The position numbers and the translations under genes are program-made. Below the pieces are notes generated by a model. The model made no database searches. It was not told the DNA's origin and saw nothing but the letters and a program-made list of their open reading frames with translations. This document shows, piece by piece, positions 11,701-23,700 of a DNA stretch of 64,000 nucleotides; the stretch's first letter is position 1; each line of letters starts with the position of its first letter. Where the stretch lies: the NCBI RefSeq assembly GCF_000003815.2, contig NC_049992.1:21336242-21400241 (forward strand), read 5' to 3'. This stretch comes from Branchiostoma floridae (Eukaryota > Chordata > Leptocardii > Amphioxiformes > Branchiostomatidae).

Positions 11701-14700
11701 TAAACCACCACCCGTCAACTTGATATCCCTGAATACAGTCAAACCTGTTTAATTTATAGCAGCCAGCCATTTAAGGGTCTGGAGAAATGTGGCCACGAGC
11801 AATAAGTTACACATGATTTCAGTACCCACTGATCTTTCTCACCATTCAAGTAAGTTACATTGTTTCGATCGTCTCAAAAATTCAATTGACCCAGCCAAGT
11901 CAAATCTACCAAAAATGATTGATAATGCCGTGCGCAATGTTGGTAAATTTGCACTCTGACTAATGTTCAAGGCACGTGTACCTTCTGCCATCGCCAAAAT
12001 GACCGTCGACAACTCCAATTTCTTGCAAACTACGAATTTAAACTTGGCACAGGGTGACATACAACCACTGTATGGTCACAATAGGCAGTGTTTCTGTATC
12101 TACGGGACAGGAAATTGTGTGGCCATGGCCACGTTGGACAGGTGGCCGCTATAGACTATTTCTTAATGCTTAAGTCAATGCGAAAAATCCAAGGGACCGA
12201 CAAAAAGTGACTGCAATGGCCAGGTGGTTGCTATGCAAAGGTGGCCGGTTTGACTATCTTTACTTTAAAACAACAGATATACATGTATGTTACTCTGCTG
12301 ATAAAGTTGTACCATGTAAGTGTTATTACCTTTAAAAATTGCCCCCCAAAAAGCATCTTTTATTTCAGATTTTGGTAAACTGAGTATGCATGTACGGAGT
12401 ATGCAAGAATAGATGTTGGCCACTGAGTATCACATTTCAGAACTGACCAAAACTCACCAGGAACTGTTGCATATGCTAGAAAGGTGTCTGCAATATTTGG
12501 CACATTCGGAGCAAAGACTTGCTGTGGTGCAGCTACAGTGGCATCAGGCATGGACTGGTGTGTGGAGCCAGGGGTATCACTGTCAGGTGACGTGCCCGTG
12601 TCTTTGTCTCCTAAACAATATTCAGCACAAATTTGCTGGTTATTGAAACCATCTTGAAATGGCAAGGCAAATGAACAAATTAAACAAGAACAATTCTGGT
12701 GTACTATTTTTTTTACCAAGTAGTGTCGGTGAGATTTCTGAATCATACTTAATACTGAGACAATAAAGAGCAACATGCAAACTGCTCAATTCAGTCATGT
12801 CTACAGTTAGTTTTGCTGTATAGGGCAGCATTCCCTAGTGAGCCCTTAGGCCAAGCATCTAATGTTCAATCAACATGGTTATTATTACAATCATGTAACC
12901 CCACTGGTGCTCAGCTCATGGATCAGGTTCAGTTTGCTGAGACTCAATCAGTCACTGTGAGTTCTGATGTTCTGACTGTCTCTTTATCTGAACTTAAAAC
13001 AATACATCATACATATACCAGCAGAGAAAAAAACAGGTTTACCTCCTCGACAGGCTTGAACAAAGAAGAGTTTAGGCTTCCCAATAAGACCCGGGCAGTT
13101 CTGTCCATCAAACTTCTGTAGGATTTCCGTGAAGTGGATGACACCACTGTCCGTACCAAAGATCCCGCCCTGTCCACCATGACTCAGCAGAACCACCACA
13201 CAGCACTCATAGTTCTCATGATCCTTCTCAGCAAAATCCTTCAACTTTTCATGAATGTCCTTCAAAAAAGGAAGTTTTGTTTAAAAAACTGATCAGTTGA
13301 CCATATGAGACTAAGGCTTAAAACTACACGATGAAAATCCCACTGCAGGTAATGCAACATGACATACATTTGAAGGACTCGAAACATAATTCTGATGTAT
13401 TTTGAAAGTTATTCAGCCCAGGGTGAGTGTTGACAGTTCTGTAGTAAGTTAGATGTTAACATTGAGAATTGAAATAAAAAGCTACCCAAGCAAAAACAAG
13501 GTACACTCGTTCTCATTGAAATGTCGAAAATGGCATTTTTGGGGTCGAAAAATAAATCGGCTTTATTTTCAGTGAAAACTACCTGGTTGTTTAGGAAATT
13601 TCCTCTTCTAACCATAGCCCAAAAATGGCAACTTCTTATTTTCGGTCCCATTGGTAATGCATTACAGGGCACGTAACAAACGTTACCAGTAACGTTTGTT
13701 ACAACAGTAAACTTAACCCTTTTTCTTCAAAAGGATTAACATTATTGGCTACATAATTTAGGCATAAGTTGACGTCCCTAGGGACATTTAAAAATTGGGC
13801 AGCATTTTTGCACCAGGTCAGACAAAATGCTTAGAAAACATCAAACAATGGTAACGTTTGTTACAGTCATTTCTGTACCACATTTTGTAAGCAATGTGGG
13901 ATGCAAATGGCAGTCCATGACCCTTTTTTGTTTCTTTAGAAAACCAGAAAAACTGTAAAGCGTCACAAAAATGGCCATTTCTAGTCTTATACGTGGATAA
14001 TATAACCGTGGCAACCATCGTATTTGTGGTGGTAACGTTTGTTACAGAATTTGGCGACAGGCATAAACCTCCTCACACAGCCTCCAAGATAGATCAGTGA
14101 TGGTAGCGATCTGACGTGATCGGACAGAGTGCCCGGGTAGCTGGTTTCATCTGCCGCACTATCATTTTGGGAACTGAACTGTTCCATTTTTGGCTACTAT
14201 TTGGACCCTGTTCACACTCACAAAAACGAATCAAATAAAACATTTATCCGAATAAACATTTTTCTATCCAACCTCAAATTCTGTTCACACTGCTCTGCAG
14301 CAATCCGATTAGTGCACCCTCAGTCTTATCCGAATAAAACTTTCACAGACGTATCGCTATGTCTTGCGGTAGTTGGCGGTGAGATTCTTCACTTAATATT
14401 TCTGCACTGTTTGAGGGATTTCTCAACTCCATGCTCTGCCATTCCTTTGGATAAATCTTCATAAATGTCCCTTTTTTTATGGACCTTCCCGAGCTTTTTC
14501 TGTGTCTCCTCCCGCCCGCAGATAGAAATGAGCAGCTTCGTTTGTTCTGGTGTTCACATGGCAAATGATGAAGATTTCCCTTTCTTTCCGCTCATTGTTG
14601 TTGGAAGTAAAACACGGCGGAAAATTCTCGCTGAAAAACGAAGCGATTTGGCATGTGTTGTGTTTCCTACACAATGCGAAGTAGGACCCCAAGTTTCCCG

Positions 14701-17700
14701 GATGCATGACGTCACACCCCAGAACTAGCGGAATCGTATACACTTGCACGTTCACACTGCCGAATCGGGACTCCCTGCAGCGCAGTTCTATCCACTTGCC
14801 CCAGTTCTATCCACCTCCCCGAGGTGGATCGTGAAGGATTCATTTTGACGAAATCCAAGTGATTTGGGAGCGTTCACACTGCAGAAACTTATTCGGATTG
14901 GGTCGTTTTATTCGGATAACATGTTTTATTCGAATCGTTTTTCTGAGTGTGAACAGGGTCTTAAATTCTTCGTATCTTCTCAGGCGGCAGCCATTTTTTA
15001 GGGGTTGAAATCCCACCCGAGGTTATAAAAACCTTCAAAGCCATGAACCAATATGAATTTTGTTGGGCATCTTTTGTAAAACATTACAGGGTTTGTGGAA
15101 AAACAAAGGGACCAGTCATGTTGTCTATAATTTGCTCAATCAAGTCGTAAAGTCAGGCGACAGCATTTTTACATTTCAATGAGAACAAGCCGGTAACCAA
15201 TTTCTGAGTTACTTTGTGTTAATCATCAACAATAATACAAAAGAGGTCACATAATCACCCAAACCCAAATGAATGTGTTACTATCATGGTTACCTTTTTT
15301 CAAATCTCAGTGCTAAAATTCCTCAAAGAGGAAACTTAACTCCATATACTTACAGCAGTCTTTAAGTTCTTGTGTGTCTCTGTGATGAAAAATAACTCTT
15401 GAAAGAGATTTTGTAGATTCTGGGCATCCTTGTTTGTGCCATCTCTGAGAGGCAGGCCTGTGAAGTACTTGTTGTTGAGGATGAATGCATGACCCCTGGG
15501 ATTCCTTGTCATGCTGTATTTCTAGTAAAAATAAAGATTATAATAATGTAGATTACTATTGGCTATTGGTTGTGATTAGGGGTGGGTACTCAGGGCTCAA
15601 AATTCATTAGGATTAGGTGCACTGGTGCACCCAGCTTAAAAAATTGGGTGCACCAAACAATTTTTGGGTGCACAAATTAAATTTAAGTAATAACCTAATA
15701 ATAAAACTTAGTTACAAGATATCAAATTCTTAAACAAATACTATGACAGACTTATAACTCTTAGATGTCAAAAATATGATGTATACTAGAATACCTTGAT
15801 ATCTTTACATACATAAACCTAAGAAAATATTTGGGTGCACATTCAGATAATTGGGTGCACAGCTCCGATTTTGGGTGCACATGCACCCAGAATTTCGAGC
15901 CCTGGTACTGGTACGGTACAAAACCATCTTTTTCTTGTTAGACCAGTCCAGAAAAAGCGGACCTAAGAACGACCAGATTTTTTACTGATTAGAAAATGAA
16001 CAGATTTTACCGGCAGGCATTCGGGTTGGCGGAAACGGCTGTCCGGTCGGTCGGCGGAAACCCCGGTCCGGTCTGGAGGATGGTTTTGGGGTTTCGAGTA
16101 TTGCATACAGCAGAGTAAGGTATCTAGTGCAGCTGCACCTTCTTGCAGCAGAAAGCATTGTAATCTCAATATCAAACATACACTTATCGTAGAATAAATG
16201 TATACAAAAAAACCTGTCGAAATTTTGGACGGGTACATGTAGTATTCTGTACCTAAATTACGACAAGGGTAATCATGTACATGTTGTAAATCCGATTGTC
16301 ATTACGACCGTATTTACGGGGCGATATCACGTGGAGAGCGGTCGGTAATATTAAGAATATTCATCTTTTGAATACCGTGTAGACGGAATATTAATGAGAA
16401 CATAATTGATTATTAATCAAACAGCCTGAAACTACAATTCTTTGATCACGATACTATTTTCTCACATGTCGGAAATGAAGAAACCCGCAGATGATAAAGG
16501 TTTAACTATATTAAAGGATTTAACAAAATGTGTTCGTGGCCAAAGCACTAAGAGTCACCAGAATCCCATCCAGTCTCAGAGCGGCAGAGCGGCTAGAGCC
16601 CAAATAACACCGCGATAAACAATGTGGCCAAGGTCGGCTCGAGAAAATTTTTTAATTAGCAATTAATCTTCGACACGAATGACTCATAATCTGACCAATG
16701 CCCACATCTTACTTGTCTAAAGCTATTCCGAAGAGCAAGTCATGATAAAGTTTACTACCCCTATTAGAAGCGCCTCACACATATCCACGTGTCAACAAAC
16801 GCTGCGTATTTCGGGGTCAACGACCTAATGTGCGACGCATGGAATGCCGAAAACCCCGATGAATTACACAATCCAATCAATCCAGCCTACAGTTTTCTTA
16901 TTTCAGAGTATATAGGTATAAAACTAGTGTTGGGGATAACATTTTCGCAAAAAAAATCAAGGTGCTAATCAGTTCTTACGGTAAAGGACACGCGGTTCAT
17001 CGACCTTATAAGCGCTAATGAGCTGGAATCACCGAAATCTGGTGTTTACCGTAAAAGTGTATAAGATCGCAATTACACCAGTCTGTTATTACGGTAATAA
17101 CGGTAATATTTACGATATTAGTGCTACTGTTCAACGTATACGTAGGGTCAGCCTACACGAGAAATGCACCTAAATCACTGTTGCGACAGCAAGCCATGTT
17201 GTTTACATTTGGTACACTCGAAACCCCCAAAACCAACCTCGGGACCGGACCGGGCAGCGGTTTCCGCCGACCGACCGGACAGCCGTCTCCGCCAACCCCA
17301 GGCATTCACATGTTTTGGGGCTTTTTTTAAGCTAAATGGATCATTGTTTTGAGTATTACCCATTCACAAGTCTTCACAGATAATCAGACCTGGACCTGGA
17401 TTGGACCTGTAATTGAATTTTCATGTACAAAACAGTCTAACTCTGGGACTGAGCAAAATTGGTCAACATATAGACACTGTCAGGCAGTTTTGACAGGCTT
17501 CCACAAGACTAGAGCTTAGAAATGTACCAACTGTCAGGCCACAAGGCAGTGGACAATATTCTCGGGTAACGGAAGGTGCCCCAACACGGTACGCTTTTTC
17601 TTGCGCTCAAACTCATGACGCTCCATCGCTAGTTGCCTGAGAGTGGTCGATTTTTGATGACTGAATTTTTTACACATAGATTTCAACAACATACTTGAAT

Positions 17701-20700
17701 AAGAAATGCATTCATGTGGTTCATGAACCTTTCGCGCTGCGCGTTACAAGCGGCAAACACTGTGAGACAATTTCGTGTATGTAACCTTCCAATTTTGTGC
17801 TACGCTGGACAGTGTGCCTAACTCGGTACGCTTTTTTCTACATTTTGCTCTCTTCAGAAGTAAGTGGTAAATTTAAGTACACAGAAACAAAATTAATAGT
17901 ATGATATTTTAGCTTTCTTTTGACAGTAAAATCGTGACTGTATGTACTTCTTGTCTCACACGAGGAAGGCTGTACCTAGAACAATCCAGCTGATGTTTTT
18001 ACCGGCAATGGGCTGAATGCACTGATTGTGAATGCCCGACTAAAAAAACATTATGAAAAAAAGACACCGCCAACATCAACAAAACTCTGTCTGATTATAT
18101 GAAAAAATCATCTACATCTCTCTATCAAGTCTTATTTTCATAGACAGCACGGATCATTTGTTACCAGTCAAATAAATCTTTGGAGCGTTCTCTAGTCTGC
18201 CACCTTCACGGCCACACTCCCTTGGGAGTACGATGGTTGCAATGTTTATGTCGCTTCCTTTTGGTTGCTTTTCTACTCAACAAAGATTTGAAGACCCATA
18301 TTCATAGTGTTTTATGGAGCTTTATTTATGTGCATCATGGCAGTTGTGTGACTGCTTGGAAGAGTTCGTATAGTTAGCGACACGAGCCGCTAATACGCAG
18401 AGGCCGGTGACCGCAGTGATTCAGCACTGTCAACATTACTGTTAGAATTCTGTTTTTTTTTTAAACATGAAGTAAATATGTTAAAGTATACTTGGAATGC
18501 AAATTAAAGCTGTGTGCATGGACTTGGTTTATTTACCTTTGTAATCGGCATAGTCAGTGGCAACAAACACGGTGTACTTATGGATAATAAGATCAGCAAA
18601 AAATCCGTTCCGTCTTACGACGGTGACCGTCTTAGGGCGGCCCCCGTTATACATTATACAATGTATTTCTCAAACATTGCTAATATATGTAACGTTACAT
18701 GGTTTTGTTATACTACGCATGGTGTGAAGAGTAGCCAACTGCTGCTCACCCTTGTGTCAGGGAACCCAGCAGCTCTATCAAATATTGGATATTACTTCTA
18801 CTACTACTGATATAACATGCATTGGCATAATACCGGTCATAAGCCTTATACCGGTCGATTGAAAATAGTGGAACTTAAAGAGATCTACACATGCAACAAT
18901 AGTTATTTCTGAGGTATGCACACTTCAGACATCTAGGTGTCCAATACATAATTTACAAAGCATCGATAACAATGCATTCGAAGACAACAAGGCCAAAAGT
19001 TTTCAGGTCATTTTCGGGGCAGGCGAGCTCGTCGTGGGACAAACACACTGTCACGTTCATCGCCAGATTTGTAGATAATAATCACATGTGCTCACGGCAC
19101 AAGACGAGCATGATTCAACAGCAATCTTGAATTTCTTTTGGTGACCTACAACTCGTGTAAAAGTGTGAAGAACCGTTGCATTATCGCCCGGATCTACGGC
19201 TGAATGGGTCAAATTGAACGTACGCCGCCATTTTCCCGCCATTTTTAATGCTACGGCCAGCAGTAAAGTTTTACGTCATAGCGGTTGTGACGGACCAAAA
19301 TTAAATGAAAATTCTTGTCAGTATACGCCCATTTTCTCATGACTTTTTGCATGCTCATGCAGATTTTTGTTTTGTGCAACTACTAACAGGAAAGAAAGGA
19401 ACAACAGAGGATGTATAAAGGTACATAGCGGCAGTTAATTGTGCCGTGTTTCGTTCGGCCGGTATAGTGCACCCCCTTCCAACCACACGCCCGTTCTCCG
19501 TGCAATTCCGCGGTGTGTTCCAATTACGATATTATGTTTTTAGCAGGACCAGAGAGACAAAATAATTTACACAGAAGAAGTGGCAAAGGTAAGCTGTAAC
19601 AGCAACATGTAACTGGAGAAAATGATGCGTTGATCATTTGCCAAATTAGCATTGCTTGAGAAATTGCAGTAAACCGACCGGTATTATGCCAATGGATGTT
19701 AATTACAGTTTCTATATAACTAGTAAACTAAATCTTAGCAGAGTGATAAATTTTCTTTCAACACAAACAAGTCACATATACACGGATCAAATTTTCAACA
19801 ACCACTGTCGCCTTCTTCTGGATCAATTATACCGATGACCAATCACTTCAGAACCTAATCTTGGGAGAGTTAAGTTAAGGGCACAACCCGCCGTACGTGC
19901 AAATACGTGCTGTCTACATGCCAACTGTGGGCAATCTTTTGGGATCCGTAAGTGGTAAGTACCGCCTCCCTACAAACTCGAAGGAAATCCGACGGATTTT
20001 GGAGCACGCAGACACGCCGTAGAACTTTACGTGCAGGCAAAACTTTGTGTGCTATCGGGCTGCAGATTCGCCCCCCTACGTGCCAGTATTGGCAATGCGC
20101 CTGCCCTGTACAGCCTGAACGTTTTCAGAAATACGTGGCGGACGTGGCCTCCCGAAAAAACGTACGGACAAATTGCACGTACGGTGGGTTGTGCCCTTAG
20201 CTTTACGGACACAATGTGCTCTTTTTTAACACATGATCTTGAAGATTCAAGACATCAGCAACACTGGTCAAATGTGCCAAAAAGTTTACATCGCCCACCA
20301 TCTCTGTTCAGTGATGGTTGGAGTGCCCTGATGTATATGGCCTCCTTTATACCTCTTACAAAGTAGTCCTGTTCAGTGTCCAATATTCTTTGTCTAGTGA
20401 AACATTATGGCCATGTGATTCAATGTGGAAATGCACTTTTAAAAGTTCACGGGTATTTGATTTTGCGGTAGCGGTAAAATGGAGTGTAATGCGGTGGTTT
20501 TGAGTTCGTGGTAGCGCCATCCTGCGAACTTTGCATTCGCAGAGACAGTCCTGCACGTCACGTACTGTAATAGAAAACCCGGTGCCTCTACAAAACAATC
20601 AGAAACCTTTCACTGGCAAAGGTGATACAAACTGACAGAACAGTCCACTTTTTACTTTGACAGTCCTGGCCTGATCGACTGTCACTGATTTAACCATATC

Positions 20701-23700
20701 TACCATGTAAATACATAGTACAGTACAGTACATGGAATGGAAAATGAACTAGAAAGGCCGACATTTGCTTAAGAGCAAATACAGCATATTTCAGCCATAC
20801 CCCTTCCCACGCAACATTGGACTGTTCCAAATCACCCCTGCGCAAAAATGGAACATCATATTAACAGTACATTATCCCCCAAAGTGGACTGGTATTGTGA
20901 ATTGATTCCAGGTAAAAACAGAGCTTGCTTCTATTTTTCAGAAAATGACAATAATCACACCTTCCATTCAGAAAATTTTCATCATGACTGAAAATTGTTG
21001 AATGACTTCATGTAATGTCATTAACAATTTTCAGTACGATAACTAGGTGTAAGTTTAAAAAAGTATAAGCTCCTTGTGATGTGGGTACATTTATTATTGC
21101 AGTGAACTTTTTTTATTCAAGTAGGGCATACGATTTAATAATTATCAAGCAGGTGCAGGTACTGTAGGAGCGTTTGTTTTCTTCAAGCTGTAAAACTGTT
21201 AAACTGTTTTACTTTGTATGCAATCAGCCATCGAGCCTATTCTTATTTTAGTTTAACAACTTCCTGCCAGACCCGGAAGATACGATTGAACCTTGTTCGA
21301 GGATTTATTTTCGTCTGTCTGGTCAGTCTGTTTATACCCTGGCGCTGAGAGTGTTTTATTGGGCTGAAACTCTGGCAGTTTAAAGTTACTTACAATTTAA
21401 ATGTTCAAAGTTTATGTCAAACAACAACAGCACTAGGAAATGTGGCCACTATAGACAGGTGGTCACTATAGAGAAAATGCTGATCTATTGACTAGGAGCC
21501 ATACGTTACACATGATTTCAGTACACTGATCATTAATCATATAAACATTGCACAGGTAAGCCAATTGTTTAGATGTACAATTAAGTTCAAATAATTCTGA
21601 AGAGAAATATTGATGAGAAAATAATCATTCTCGCCACTGTCTAACTTATAATTACGTATCAAAACTAAACGCAGATTTTCTAACTAACGCACCTTTCGCC
21701 GACTTCATCAAAGGACCGCCGGCTATCAATCAAACACGGCTGTTGATTAGACTTAGAGTTTCAAACAGTCATGTGCTGTGTGCCAGTTGACAGCGAACTT
21801 CATGCTACGTGATGTTTTACATTGCTTGGATCTTCTTTCCTACAGCGGTGCTTCTACAAAATATTTAGACTGTAACACTGAGTCCCACATGTTTTATAGA
21901 ATAGAATTTGACGCAGAACAGCGTTTTTGCTGGGTATTTTTCTTGAAAAATGTCCGTGGGAATATCAGCGAGGCGGCGACGTAGGGATATCAGACCGTCA
22001 ACAAAAGTCGCACGGCGGCTAACGGCGCAGCGAAGATACTAGCGCTATAAATAAGCGCTTCAACTAAGGATGGCAACCCGTACAATATTTTTGTATACTG
22101 TTGAGCTAAGTAAAGTTTGTTGTTTATGAGGTTTTAGTTGTCTTTGAAGCTTTGACCCGAAATATTCTAAAGTCAAACTGCTGAAGAGAAGTAAGTGACT
22201 GCTACGATTATCGTAGATATGGCCCTAAAAAAACTGATAAAAGAAGCCTTCTCAATAGTCTAAAATGCAAGAGCTTCCGGGGGGGCTTCGCCCACCTGGG
22301 TCCCCCCCCACAGTGGCCCTGCCCCTGGACCCCGCCAGGGACATTCGGCGGCCCCCGGACCCCTGTCCGACGCTTTGAAAAAATCCTGGCGAGAAGTCTG
22401 TACGGCCTGAGTCTTCAAGTTAACGTATTGTGTGGTCCCGCTTATGAATATTAATTAGCCTTCGCTTTCCTCTTCGCTGATTGGCTGAACCATTAATTGA
22501 ATTAACTCTTCCTGCCGGCTAGACAGATCAGACAGATCAACAGATCAACCTGGAGATCGGTATGCAGAGGCGCTACGCTCCTCTTCGGAGCAAGCGGAGC
22601 TGAGTGAGTGAGTGAGTGCCGGCTAGACGCAGGTGCAGATGTCGGCTCTGTGGGGTGAACGTCCGAAAGGTCATGGCATGGAGAACGAAAGAAAACCAAT
22701 TTCCCCTAAAAAAGTGCTGTAATTAAGCCTTTTACAGTACTTTATGCCAAAAATTTTACTTGGATCATTTTACCAACTATTCTATGCCTATCTATACCAA
22801 TATGTTACTCATACCAGGGTACAGGGGTGCAAAATATACCGTTATAAGACCGTCAACATCAGTCGCACGGAGCTAACAGCGCAGCGAAGATACCATCGCT
22901 AGCGTTTCAACTTCGGATAACAAGTTATAAGTACTGTTGAACTCAGTAACGTTAAAGTTTGTTTTTAGTTGCCTTTGACGGTTTGCCCTGAAATGGTGTT
23001 ACGCTAAACTCCTGAAGAGAAGTTAAGTGACTGCTGCGATTATCATAGATATGCCCCTAAGAACTGATACAATATAAAGCCTTCTGAATAGTCTAAAATG
23101 CGAGAGCCTTAGGCGGGCTTCGCTCCCACTGGCGGGAGCACTGCTATATACGGGATCATGAGGCCCCGCTTATGAATATTAATTAGCCTTTGGCCTCCTC
23201 TTCGCTGATTGGCTAGGTCTTTGATTCAATTAACTCTCCGGCTGACGCGCACAGGTGTGGCTCTGTGCGGGGTCACGGAAGGTCACGTCAGGAGGCCAAA
23301 AGAAAACAAATTTCCCCTCAGAAAAGTGCCAAAATTAATCATTTTAAAGTTGTTTATGTCAAAAATTTTACTTGAATCTTGTTACCAAGTATCTAATGCC
23401 TATCTATACCAAATTTCAGGTCATTTAATTGTAATACCAGGGTACAGGAGCCAAAAGTGTCCTTTTTTGGTCAAAAATTGGCCAAAAATCGCAAAAATAA
23501 GCATTTTGTTGCACTGTACACCAAAAGTGTTATTGAATTTATATGAAGGGATTATCAAGGCACATCTGTGTCAAATTTCAGCTCATTCGGTTGCAATACC
23601 AAGGTACAGGAGCCAAAAGTGTCCTTTTTTGGTCAAAAATTGGTCAAAAAATCGCAAAAATAAGCATTTTGTTGTACTGTACACCAAAAGTGTTATCGAA

